Assembly: GCF_001039355.2 (NCBI RefSeq)
Contig: NW_019775480.1
Coordinates: 499,314 to 563,313, forward strand
DNA from: Lingula anatina
Taxonomy: Eukaryota > Brachiopoda > Lingulata > Lingulida > Lingulidae
Length of the DNA: 64,000 bases
Reading direction: 5' to 3'
Shown: positions 24,171 to 36,112 of the stretch, one piece after another
Layout: each line of letters begins with the position of its first letter
How positions within the stretch are numbered: position 1 is the first letter of the stretch
Translations under genes and position numbers: made by a program
The notes under the pieces: generated by a model
The model's input: only the letters and a program-made list of their open reading frames with translations
Database searches by the model: none
What the model was told of the DNA's origin: nothing

Positions 24171-25061
24171 GCACCTTTAGTTCCGGGTGTCCAGAAATAC
24201 ACCCCATGAGGATTGTCCGTGCTCTCTGCTAGACTACAAAACAAGTGCACGGGAGTGGAGCGAACCCGGAAGCAAATTCACCATAATAAGGAAGAGCCAT
24301 TAATTTTAAGGCGTGACTTGAAATTTTAAAATTCTAAATCAAAATGAGTTATGACACGAAGTCACATTAATAGATATTGTAATGGCTAATTATAAGTGAT
24401 GGCACGGATTTCCGGTAAGCGTCAGGATCCCAGATCTGCCAAACAGTTTTAGCGCTACTGGATAATTATTATATCATCTTCTTGAAATATCTGTTGTTTA
24501 ATGTTATATATATATATTAAAAAATTTTTTTTTTCACCAATACAATTTTTGAATCAGATTTTCTTGACTGCTTGACTGACAATTTAATTCAATTTTTTAA
24601 GGAACAATCAATAAACAAATGCACAAACATCATTGTAAAACTTCTTTTTAATGTCTCTCATTCACCTTCTTAAAAAGAAAACATTACAACAACATCTGAA
24701 TTATACTTCTTTTTCTTTCATACAAGGCAATAAATATAAAATAATAATAATTAAATTAAATTAAAAAACTAGGACGGATGCATAGGTAAATATAATTTAT
24801 CTTCCATTCTGTAATAGATAAATATCTCTGAAGAAAGGAATATTTTTTTTCAAAACAGAATAAACCATTTTCTTAAATTCGTAAATATCCACCATCAACA
24901 ACCATCCATATTTTTGTGACAAATGTTTACATTTTAGCTGCTATGTATAAATATTTATAAAATATACCAGTAGTACAACCTTGTCTTCAATATTCATTTT
25001 CAACACTGATGTAAAATACAGGTACAGTTCCTTGGTGCTTAGTAATGTAGGAAATGGAAGT

Positions 25062-28000
25062 CTAAGGCTTAACTGCTCTAAGATGTAGAGCAGCATTAGG
25101 CACCAGTCCACATTTTTCAAGTGTTGCACTGTTATCATCATATACTTTATTAGGATAGGCTGTGAGGATCTTGTAAGGTTCTGCACCACGTGGTCTGTAA
25201 TTGAGAAAAAATGGCTGCATTTTCCTTGCATGTACAATAAAAATATGTTATCCCTGTACATGTATTATCATACTGATGTGTGCATTAAATTGGAAAGAAC
25301 ACGAAACATAACCACAAAAGGGTCTTTATTCAGAACTACTTGAAATGAGTGATGGTCACTTCCAGTGTTACACTTCCTTGTAATACAGTAGACAAAATTA
25401 TAATAATATATCCTGATCTGATCCGCACAGAATACAGCACCACAAGATCTCACCTCTGATTATCCAGGTATTGCCTCACTTTCCCTATTGTGTCTGTTGA
25501 TTTCATTTTCAGGATATAAGTTTGGTCCCCAGACTCAGATTTTATCCTTAATGTGGTGAGATTCCTGGCAGAAGGAGGCCTTGAAGACTGGTCCATGTCC
25601 AACCTAATATTATATACATACAAGTATATATACAATGGCAGTATATATAATTATCTATTTATCTTAAAATGTTTAAATGAGTTATTATAGTTGACTTCAC
25701 TATTACAAATATATATCAGCTATTAAACAAGACACTTATATAATGCATTCATCATATTTTCAGCAATACTCATGTGACAAAAAAGAAAAAAATAGAAAAG
25801 CACTCAGAGTGCGCAGACCTCGGCCAAGACAAATAACTTATATTTAACTATAAATCAATTAATGGATCATCACCAAAGTCCAATCACTTTTAGTTAGCCC
25901 ATGTATCCATAACTTTTTGAGTTAAGTTGGTAAGGAACAAACAAACAAATGGAGGTGAGACTTCTCTGACATCTGAGACTTATCAAGACATCAGTGAAGA
26001 AAAAAAACAAACAGCTCATAGAATCAATACACACCTTTCTTTCATTTCTTTTACAACATCTGTTTCCACTAGAGTGACACTATTCTGTTTGTCTTCACCC
26101 TGCAAAAAACACTTCAAGGGTTATCATCTAAATCTGAGAGCAAAATATTTATATTTATAATCTTGCTATATTTAGGTATTTGCAAAGAACAGCCTCTTTT
26201 TCAAGGCTTTGCAGAAATATTAATGTACACAAGTACTAGATTCATTTAAAGCCAACAAGCAGGTGCAGTTAAAAAGAAGTTTACCAACTTCAGAAAAACT
26301 GGGCTTGTATTTTGAAAATTGTATATTGGGCCTTCACCTTGCCTCCCACTGTATTTGCTATTGAACCTCTGATGTCTATAACTTTCCCATTCTTGATGAC
26401 ATTCTGAGGCAAGCGGTGCAAGAACTGGTCTACTGTCAGTTTAGGGCCTAGGAAAAGCAATGGTCGAAAGGAAAAATTTAACAGCAATCAAAACACTTAG
26501 CACTGTAAACTGTAACTGATATTTGAAAGTTGTGAAGGTTTTGTTACATGTAACACACTGGATAAACGGACTGAAATTAATAGTCATGCATTCAAAGTCG
26601 ATTTCATATAACTTGGTATTTGGAAAAATCTGATATACTACAGTTCAAAAGGTTAAAAAATACAACATGAAGCCACAATCAATATTTCATCTCCTATATA
26701 TTTTCCAGTTACTATCAAATTTTTTTTACCTGGAACTTCAGATTCCTCTATTCTGTTTTCCTGGTGCTGTGCCTTGGTGGTGTTTGTTGCTTTGTTAATG
26801 TCCTGTATATTACTAGGTACCAGTCTGGATGGTTTGGTGTCTCCCCCTAGAAGCTGACCTGTGCCTTTAAACACATCTGTATTACGCTTGTCTTTAAAGT
26901 GGACATTTCTCTTATCTGTGAGCTGAAATCGGCAAAAATAAAAATATCAATACCCATTATTGAACACATTCGCTGACATTTTTGACAGACAGTTTCTGAA
27001 GACATTTTCATGTATATATTTAAGGTTATAACAACATTATACCAAGCACCTGCTTTGCACTCACAATAAATGGCACTCCATCCGGGTACCTAATCTGTAA
27101 CTCCCCTGGGAAGTAGCCGTCCATGAGGTCCTGTACACACTGCTGGGTCAAGGGGTCAGTAAATGGACGGAAAGGACCACTGAACATCAGTATACCATTA
27201 GCATACAGGGTCAACTGGACTGGGTCTGGGATCTAGGGAGACAGTGACACAACACATGAAATATTTGAATAAACTGATTATTATCAAACGATGAAATATC
27301 CTTCTTACTAGAGATATTATGAATGCTAAACCAAACAAATTGAAGGTGCTGAATTTCGATTTTAATATTAAAAAACTTAAGCAAGCTTAAAAATCATTTC
27401 AATGTCAAATAACATGTTCATACATTAATGATAAATTTCAGAAAAAAAAGTAAAGAAAAGCTGTAAGACTTCACAAAATTGTCAGCAAAACTTATGTATA
27501 TCACAAAAAATCAAAAAGTATTAACAATATATTAAATAATATAATAATGAAGTTGAAATGGACTCTAATCTGCATTTAAATTCACTTCATAGTTTACCTT
27601 GAGTCTTGCTCCCCCAGTTGTGTGTTGTATCTTAGCTACTCCTTCCCCTGCAATAGCATTTAGCTCATTGATGTTTTCCACAATTAGGTCATAGTCCACC
27701 TTAAATTCCTGATTACTATAGGAGGTCTCTGAAATGTATTATATTTTTATTATCTGAACATTATATATTCATTTTTTCCTCTAAATTATCTTTACAGCAC
27801 ATGTACGACTTTCCAAACACGTCTAAAAATTCCACTTCTAATGAAGTTCTTGAAAATGTATTTTAGACAGTGTATTTCAGAAAATGTTTCAATATCCAAA
27901 ATTTTTTATTCTAGGTATGTTTACAGTCACAAATCAATCCTCCTTGACTCTGTACCTGGTCTCCACATGGAGGTAGGTTCATCTGAGTCTGACATGGCAT

Positions 28001-28718
28001 CAAAGGCCTCATCTTCATCATAATACTTTTCACTATCTGGATTACTTTTATCTCCAACCCACACCATACCATAGTCCATCAGGAAAGCCTGAAAGCAGTG
28101 AAGAAAGAAAGCTACTTACTGAAAATACAATCAATTCTCCTGCCATAAAAAACAGTGCCTATTTTTAATTGTAAATTGCTGAACATTAAGCATGATTCAT
28201 TTACAAATATTAACCATATTTTGAAAATACGCAACACCCTTTTCTTAAACAACTATACATCTAACTATCAGCATAAAAGTATTCTAAACAAAACTGTTTT
28301 AATCTTACATCCATTTCATGTATTTGCTGCTGCAAAAGCAAACATTTCTTCTCCAGCTCTGCTACACGGCCAGGCTTGTCATCATCTGAATGAAATAATT
28401 AAATTAACTAAACAAAACGGGTATAATATAAACTTCAAATAAAAAGTCTCCAAACTGTCAAACCTGAACAATTACTTTTACTAATTTACGATGAAAAAAT
28501 AATCATGAATGGATAAATAGTAATACAATCTTTTACCAAGGAATTATATAATTCCTTGCCTTTACCATACATTAAGTTTTCTAACATACTTTTTGCTTTC
28601 TGGAGGATCCTTAACTTGTCTTCCAAAATCTTTATCTTCTTCTCCTGCAACAAGGAAAAAGAATTTGATTACTAGTACATGTACTAATATTTAGAATGGT
28701 TGTTGACAGATTGACTGA

Positions 28719-28749
<31 letters not shown>

Positions 28750-28759
28750 CCCCCCCCTC

Positions 28760-28793
<34 letters not shown>

Positions 28794-30143
28794 TGCATGT
28801 CTTCAACTAAAAGAAAAACAATGCAACTGATACCTTTTCATTTATTTCCTTTGCTTGGAATTGAATTTTCTGCTCCATGATTGAAATCCTGGACATCATA
28901 GTGGCCATTAAGTCCATGTCTGAGGGAGCTGAAGATAAAGCTGAGACATTGTAATTCATTTAAACCAAATTGAGTTTTAAAAGAATTTTGGTGAACTTGT
29001 CAGATAGATATTTGGGCCAGCCATGTGTTTTGGAAAATAAATAACTAACGAGATCCAATTCAAAAATTAAAGCATGAATAAAAGTATGAATAAAAACCAT
29101 TTCAGGCTTCATGTAAGTGTTTGTACACTACTGTCTTGAAAGCACATGTATTGAAAGCAGCACAATGCTACACATTGACACACTGTTTTATCACTTACCT
29201 GAGACAGTCTTAGTAGGTTTGGAAGTTGTGGTGTCTTTCAGCTTTGGCAATCCTCCACCAAATGGATCAAGTCTTTGTTTGTTTTTACTTGTGGATATGT
29301 TTGTAGTAATTTCTTCCAATAATTTAGACTCATCCTCTACAACAAACCATACTGATTATTTGTAATGTTACTTTTTAATGAAAAATTATTGATAACTACA
29401 TTTGACATTCATTTTATCTGCATGTATAAATTGATAAATGCTATTCAAATTAATTTCACCAGTTTTCAATTATCAAACAGACTGGAGTTCAGGCATCTGT
29501 TACCTGTATATTCTGGGTGCCTGAAAGGCACATTTCTTGATCTGAAGAACAAAATTTACACATGTAAATGTATGATATGTGAAAATATATGATGTGATCA
29601 TGTGAAAATATATGACATAATCATCATATTGTTTGGTAATTTAAACAGTTAATATTTGGTGGAAGTGACATCTGCTGTCCAGTTGGGCAGACATGCAATA
29701 CTGTTTATTTTTTCATGCTTGACAAATGTACAGTACAGAAACACGCTTAGCTTCAAAGCACTATAGCGGTACTTAACTTCCACCCATACAGTGCTACTGG
29801 AAATGACAAAATCATGCACAAAAATCATACTTTAGAGCTAATACTTTTTAATACTTATTTTTTTATTTCATTTTTTAAAACTGAGTGCTAGACATGATAC
29901 ACGTACAGTGTACTGTACAATGTAGGGATGCTTGTTAAATAAACTTTGCACAATACAAGTAGGTCGATTCTCAAACTCAAAACGAATGAAGAAATGTCCA
30001 TCATCAATCTGGCCTTATAGATAAAAAAGCTTCTACTTTTTTTCTGTTTCATAAACAGTACACTCTGGCGCTGAAAGCACTTACCCAGTGGGAGTAAGTG
30101 GGGATTTCTTTGGCTTCTTCAGGCTTGACAACGGCGAAGACAT
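25062..30143 (-). CDS. UBXN11: UBX domain-containing protein 11
   Basis: Fourteen coding exons on the minus strand give 1560 nt, 519 aa, close to the roughly 520 aa of human UBXN11. Exons: 30143-30085, 29541-29504, 29336-29199, 28928-28834, 28644-28590, 28385-28309, 28088-27956, 27728-27598, 27232-27050, 26922-26730, 26447-26338, 26099-26035, 25603-25454 and 25194-25062. All phases agree and every intron is GT/AG. Order of parts: a basic N-terminus (LKKPKKSP); coiled coil about 110-180 (MEQKIQFQAKEINEK, EKKIKILEDKLRILQK, VAELEKKCLLLQQQIHEM); a conserved FLMDYGMVWVGD segment; a SEP domain in exon 9 (QLTLYANGILMFSGPFRPF, YFPGELQIRYPDGVPF); and a C-terminal UBX domain in exons 13-14 (TTLRIKSESGDQTYILKM to the final LHLRAVKP). 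UBX domains bind p97/VCP; vertebrate UBXN11 (Socius) has been linked to Rnd GTPases and the cytoskeleton. The gene appears intact. Confidence 0.95.
25797..25965. repeat. Diverged copy of the GGCGGAGG-type repeat
   Basis: Contains GCGCAGACCTCGGCCAAG, GGATCATCACCAAAGTCCAA, TAACTTTTTGAGTTA and an (AAAC)n-like run ending near TGGAGGTGAGA. It matches the repeat at 8468-8752 in order and is shorter. It lies in UBXN11 intron 12. Confidence 0.5.
28725..28795. repeat. (CT)n microsatellite
   Basis: About 65 bp of CT repeats interrupted by a C run and ending in CA repeats, in UBXN11 intron 4. Confidence 0.9.
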
Positions 30144-31020
30144 CGTTTTAAAGGATTATTACATTAAATAAAAATAATAAATCCCAAATAAATATACGCA
30201 AACATAGAACGCAGGCCCATAAATTATCAGTGATGTTAAAATATATTGTTGATCCTAAATGATACCTTAACGGTAAAACTTTTGCCTCATTGAATGATTG
30301 TTTACATTCCTAATCGCCATTTTGAAAACCGGAAATAAGTATATAGTAAATTGGGAATAGCTTTTGAATTGCCTAAAATTGATTTATCCCATATCCTCAT
30401 TTTACTGACTTAAAACGATTCCAGGGCGATTTAAAGTTAAGGTACTATCATAAAATCATAAATACATACATAATTTAAAAATTCGACAAGTAATTTTCTT
30501 TCTCCATAGAAAGTAATCCCTTATTTCGTGGCATCCATCTCACACAGTAACGAAAGTGATGTTTGTACGTTGTCTCAAAAACGCTCATTTGGGTGCATCA
30601 TATTATGTTTGAACGTATTTCATCACGCACAAACTACATTAAATAAAATCACTGCACCAATGACTAAATTGCTGTTTATGTAAAGTTTCTCGAGCGACCG
30701 CGCAAACAGGTTGAGGGTCTAAACTTTTTGTTTCAAACACAACATAACACATGAAGACTGTTAACTTGTCGGATAAAAGCTACATATAGTTGATAAGTCT
30801 AGTATTCTACCAGATAGGTAATACACGTCTGTGACTGAAACGGTTAAAGCGGGCAACAGTAGAAAGACCTTGACCGACATTGACGTCGCTCTTCTTTAAC
30901 GAGAGGTTGCGAGATTTAAGCCCGATTAAAGGTTAAAGATGGTTGTGGCGGCCTGAAGAGTGCCTTCAACTTGGGTTAAGTTGTTTTAATGACAAAGACA
31001 AGCACACTTTACGTTTCATC
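30144..31020. promoter_or_regulatory. Shared upstream region of UBXN11 (-) and PXMP2 (+)
   Basis: The start codons of the two divergent genes are 877 bp apart with no other gene between. No TATA box is obvious for either. This interval should hold both 5' UTRs and promoters, though whether regulation is shared is unknown. Confidence 0.5.
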
Positions 31021-33459
31021 ATGAGTTTAAGCAAAGGTAGTGATGACTCTTTCATAGAGAAGCTGTTCAAGGAATATTCAAGACTCCTGAGGGAGAAACC
31101 GGTGCTCACAAAAGCAGTTACAAGGTGCCCGCTTCCATTGTCATAAAATCTAGTTATATTATTTTTCATCATGCCAAATTTATCATCAATTTAACATTGA
31201 AATGATATTAATTCCATAACTACAGTTAAGTAAGTTTTATTGCATACTCACTGTATGAAGATAGACCGTTGTCATAAACGTATCTCCAGGCTGCCTCGGG
31301 CTACTCGAGAGAGAGTCCAAGAACAAGTTTTTACAAAAAGAAAGTAACCTTCCACAACCGTACCTTGCTTGAAAATTTTCTAAGACCCCATTCCCATGCC
31401 TACATGGATCTAGCGAGATCGGGCCATCTCCGAGGGGATTCTCGCTAAATTGCTTTCAGTTTAAGAGGCTTAGAAGTTTAGCTGGCACGCCTACTGAAGC
31501 GCTAAGAGAAACTTAATTACCCCTTACCAGCTTCAGTAGGCGTGTCAGACATCAGAGCTGCTTAAGCTGAAAGCAATTAAGCGAGAATTCCCTCAGAGAT
31601 GAACCGATCTCGCTAGATTGCTAACAACGTTCTAGATCGATCTAAGTATGGGAACCCACTCTAGGTCATCCTTGTCTGAACTTTTCCACACAGGCAAACT
31701 AGTCCATCACATTATTTGTTATTTTTGACCTTGTTATTTATTTTTTGTTTGTCTGTGAGCACATGTAGTAAGTTTATGAAAATTATGTAGGTAGAGCCAG
31801 AAACCAGTTAATCTAGAAAATTGTGACAGTCTTTAAATGGCGAAAACTTAAAATATTAAATTTTTTACAGTGCCATCAGTTCTGGTCTTGGGAATTTTTT
31901 ATCGCAAGTCATATCAGGGAACCATAAAGTTGGTGGAATACAGTGGAGAAGTGTAGCAGCATTCTCAATATTCGGGTAAGATGAAGATAGCAGCTAGCAA
32001 GTTGTTTTTCCCTTTGTATGCTCTGTACCTGTTTAACCACAGTACTGTACCATTAACAGAAGTTTGTCTACCTAGAGATAATTGCTTTGCTTAAAGTAAG
32101 AAATAACCAGTAACTTACTACTATAATTCCAGTCAAGTAAGAAATTATCTTATTACTGAAATTCCAGTTTCCCCTTTTAAAAGAAATTGGAATGATTATT
32201 ATTTATCTCTTTATTCATCTTTCTATTCTGTCAGTTAATAAATAGGCAATCTCTCTCTCCCTCCCTCTCTCTCTCTCTCTTTAATTAATTTCCCCTAGAA
32301 TTTAGGGTGACAATTGAAAAAATAACTACTTGTTGTTTTTGCAATAAAAAGAGCATTCTTCTTCTAAATTGAGTATTTCTTTTGCAGGTTTGTAATCACA
32401 GGTCCTCTGACACACAACTTCTACTCATGGCTGGACACAGCTGTGCCCAAAACTGCATCCTATGCTGGCTTGAAGAGGATCGTTATTGATAGATTTGTAT
32501 TTGCACCACCATTTCTGCTACTTTTCTTCTACATTGTTGCAATATTAGAGGTAATAAATGATTGGGGTTTGTGTGGGGGTATTACTAGTAATGTACTACT
32601 AGGCTTATATTTTCATGGTTGCCCACATATGAGTTTTGAAATGTGCAAATTGTTTGCCATGCTCTTAGCAAGAAAAAAGTGGCATCTGAAAACATTTGCA
32701 ATCTGTCAAAATGCATAGATTATGTGTGAAAGGGTAAAAATGGCAACCCTTTATGTTTAACCACTGTAAATGTACTTTTTGTGCCCTAACTATGATATTG
32801 ATATGATATTTTATAATTTTTAAAACATAATTTGAAGTGAAAACCACTCACGCTCTGTAGAATATCTTAGTTAATTAGATGTAATGAAAGTTGGTGTTAT
32901 GTACAAGTGCACATGCATTGTTGATCACAAAGTTGACAATTCATTGGTTGTGTTTGTAGGGCCAAAGTTCTGATGCTGCTATTCAGAAAATAAGAGAGTT
33001 CTACTGGGGAGCATTGAAGATGAACTGGAGAGTATGGGGCATTTTCCAGTATATAAATGTCAATTATGTTCCACAACAGGTAAATTTCTTGACATATTAT
33101 TTTGTAACCTCTGAAAAAATTTAGTGTCATATAAATTATATACTATTTCTTTAAGATGTTATCTTTAATTGTGTCACTCACCCCAATTGGTGATTTGAAA
33201 AAAAGAAAGAAATAATTATGTGACTAAGCTTCAGTAAAAATTGCTACTATGCATTATGTTTTACTACAACTAAATAAATAACTTTTACTACAACTAAATA
33301 AATCAGGTATAATATTGTTTTCTGCATTACATGCTTTCCATTATAACATTAATGTATACATGACCTTTATATTACCTTATTCCATTACAGTACAGAGTGT
33401 TGTTTGCCAACCTGGTGTCTTTAGGGTGGAATATTTACCTGGCAGCAAGGAGACAGTGA
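31021..33459 (+). CDS. PXMP2: Peroxisomal membrane protein 2 (Mpv17/PMP22 family)
   Basis: Five coding exons: 31021-31124, 31871-31975, 32388-32550, 32960-33079 and 33391-33459 (561 nt, 186 aa; human PXMP2 is about 195). Phases 2, 2, 0, 0 match and all introns are GT/AG. The protein has the Mpv17/PMP22 layout: an N-terminal amphipathic stretch with YSRLLREKPVLTKAVT, then SGLGNFLSQ, the family signature GPLTHNFYSWLD in exon 3, hydrophobic APPFLLLFFYIVAILE, then WRVWGIFQYINVNYVPQQ and the C-terminal RVLFANLVSLGWNIYLA. These are the conserved segments of the four-helix peroxisomal or mitochondrial membrane channel family. The RVxFxNLVxLxWxxYLA ending favours PXMP2 over MPV17 or MPV17L. PXMP2 forms a small-solute pore in the peroxisomal membrane. 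An AATAAA at about 33935 could be its poly(A) signal. Confidence 0.92.
31384..31660. mobile_element. Palindromic MITE, family B, in PXMP2 intron 1
   Basis: The left half (CCCATTCCCATGCC, TCTAGCGAGATCGG, CATCTCCGAGGG, ATTCTCGCTAAATTGCTTTC) is mirrored by the right half in reverse complement, with modest divergence and a small insertion in the right arm. The centre carries a second pair of arms (CGCCTACTGAAGC / GCTTCAGTAGGCG). Non-coding foldback element of about 277 bp. Confidence 0.8.
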
Positions 33460-33668
33460 GACAGATGGCTTATGTGATATGGTGTGTTTTTATATGAAAT
33501 AATATAATATAGCAAATCTTCAGGCAAGCATTAATTACAACTGGTCAGTGTGAAAGTTTGTTTATACACCTTGTTAGCTCTCGTCTCTCACATGTACTTG
33601 ACCTCATTCCATTTACCCTCGTTGGCTTTCACCATTTTAGCTCATCTTGGCAACCTCTGTAAATATTT

Positions 33669-33816
33669 AGGCCCCATTCAGAACAGTGTACTTACTAGTC
33701 CCAGGGTCATATGGTCGACCCACTTGAATACTTCCCCATGGGGAATCTATTCAGTGTCTATTAGCGAATTAGATGACAAGCTTTTTAGTGGGTTGCCACT
33801 GTTCTGAATTTTGCCT
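33669..33816. mobile_element. Short MITE, family C, in the likely PXMP2 3' UTR
   Basis: Termini AGGCCCCATTCAGAACAGTG (33669-33688) and the reverse complement of AGGCAAAATTCAGAACAGTG (33797-33816) form an imperfect 20-bp inverted repeat around 108 bp. It lies about 210 bp after the PXMP2 stop and before a possible poly(A) signal at 33935. Confidence 0.6.
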
Positions 33817-35043
33817 GGGTAGGGCTCCTGTCAAACAATTCATGCCTTGTGAACACTAGTTTTTGTGGTGCAGATTTACAAAATATTTTATGGACTTGTT
33901 AATGTTAATCATGTTTTCCTCTTTTACTCACCAAAATAAACACTGACCAGTATAGTAAAAGATAATGTATATTATACTATGTAATGTATGTGAAACAAGA
34001 TTTTTATGGATTTTACATAAAGCAGACTTTTTCATGCATAGTCACTTTCACTGACAATTTGAAATTAAGTATTTTTTTACTCATTAGAAAGACATCAGCA
34101 TTTGTTAGAAAATGACAGCATTCTATAATTAACCTTAGGTTTTCAAAAAAACTTAGGTTTTTGAATTTGTCTGTAAAACGTAACAAGAGAATTGGAATAT
34201 TTTCTTTCATACAAGAATTACAATTACATGAATATTATTAAATGTATTTAAATTCAAGTCTGATTTTTTGTTATAATTTAGTTGTTATTGGAGTTAGCAG
34301 ATGATACCAACAATCCTTTTAAGCTTACAAGTTTTTAGATTGAAAATTGAAGAAAGAATTCTTCTTAAGTATATTTTGAGAATTTTATTGGAGCAGTTCA
34401 AGTACATTTAAAATAGGGTACTAGTTTAATTTAGAGATATATTAACAGTAATTATTGCATTTTTGAAAAAAAATGTTTAGATAATGTGCAAGATTAATCT
34501 GTTAATGTTATTGCTGAGCATCATGTTTTATCATAGTGTATTCTGTTTAACTATAAATGGACAAAACCCAAATTTGGGACCAACTGATTAAAAAGAGCAG
34601 CTAAAATATATTGAGAGGGGTGTTTCATTTAAATCATTGTATACATGTACTTAAATGGTTTTTGTTTAAATCAGTTGTGAAACTAGATAACAGAGATATC
34701 TGACCCACTGCAAAGATATTGATAACGCCATGGTAAATTCTTGATAAATTTCAACAGGTCTGCATTATCAGTAGAAATGTAGACATCCTTTGGTTAGTAG
34801 CTTGACAAATAAACATACCAATCAATATATCTGACTGAATGAGCACACTTGAGGGGTGATAAGAGGCCACATTAATCACAGACACATTTCATGAAGTCCG
34901 ACTGTAAGCAGATCAAATATGGGCTGGCAAGTTCTTAGTTCATTTCTCAAGCTATTGACAAAATAAATTTTTGTAATCATCAGCTGTCAGGTCTTCTTCA
35001 GAGGCAAAGTGATGTTACTGGGGCTGTTTGGTTAATTAACAAC

Positions 35044-35085
<42 letters not shown>

Positions 35086-35349
35086 GTCATTCTTTTATGA
35101 ACTTGGCCAATATTCATACATGTGTCACCTGGCAAAGAATCCAAGTTTTCTGCATCTATTAAGAAGGTTGAATGAAAGATGACATTGAAGTACACAACTG
35201 GCTCAATTGTTTACTAATTAGGGTTTATTAAAAAGAATAATCAAGCTGTTGTGTTGAATAAAAGCAATTTCCTATAATTTTATGTTTGCATTTGCTTTAA
35301 TAAATGATCAGTCAGATAAATCAAAGAGGCTGAAGTAAAAGAATCCACT
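33817..35349. other. Interval between convergent PXMP2 and SRRM2
   Basis: AT-rich, with no coding exon supported. It contains a possible PXMP2 poly(A) signal (AATAAA near 33935) and a (TA)n tract at about 35049-35080. Confidence 0.5.
35049..35080. repeat. (TA)n microsatellite
   Basis: About 16 uninterrupted TA units. Confidence 0.9.
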
Positions 35350-35355
35350 TTATTT
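35350..35355 (-). terminator. Likely distal poly(A) signal of SRRM2
   Basis: AATAAA on the minus strand (TTTATT on plus), about 760 bp after the TGA of the distal last exon. It is the first canonical hexamer I noticed downstream of that exon. Confidence 0.4.
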
Positions 35356-36112
35356 ATACATAAGCAGAGTAAATTAAATTAGTCCAATTAAACAAGAAGT
35401 TTAAATGCCACTGTCAGTTACAAAGACTAAATCTATAACCTGTAAAATCATTTACTGAACAAAATTAAATGTTTTGACAGAAAAAGCTTATCATGTAAAG
35501 CAGATTTTTATAGCACCTGGCATTAGTAAGTCTATTATAAACTAAAAACATTTCCTAAACTGAGGTTGTCATCTATAAATATGTATATGATAGGTCATAA
35601 ATTAGATGAAAATCTTTACAAAAACATGTGCTCAAAACGAACCAATAACTTAACATACAACATTGCACTTTGAGAAAGCTTGGCACCAGGCTTAGATATA
35701 CACGGTTTAAAATAAATGAAACCCGATGACAAGATATTAAAAAGATGAAATAGTGAAGATTAGCCGTTCTCAGCACATTGGCATACAAGCATTTCTAATC
35801 AACATGGAACATGCTGTAAATTTGTGCGAGACACTTCATAAAACACATCTCCAAAACAGATTGCACTTTTCTCCTTAAAAATACAAGTGAGTGACCACTG
35901 TTTACCTGTACTTGACCAGTATGATATGCACAACAATAAATAAAATGTACACTTTTCAAAATGAGATTGCACAACTTTGGAGTTTGTTTTTAAATGGCAA
36001 GGTACTTTTCAGAACATGTACACAGTGAGAATGAGCTTTGTAAGTTGACTACAGTACATTTACAGTTCTGTTGAAACCGTTGCTTAATATCTGTGGTGAT
36101 GTCATTTAAACA

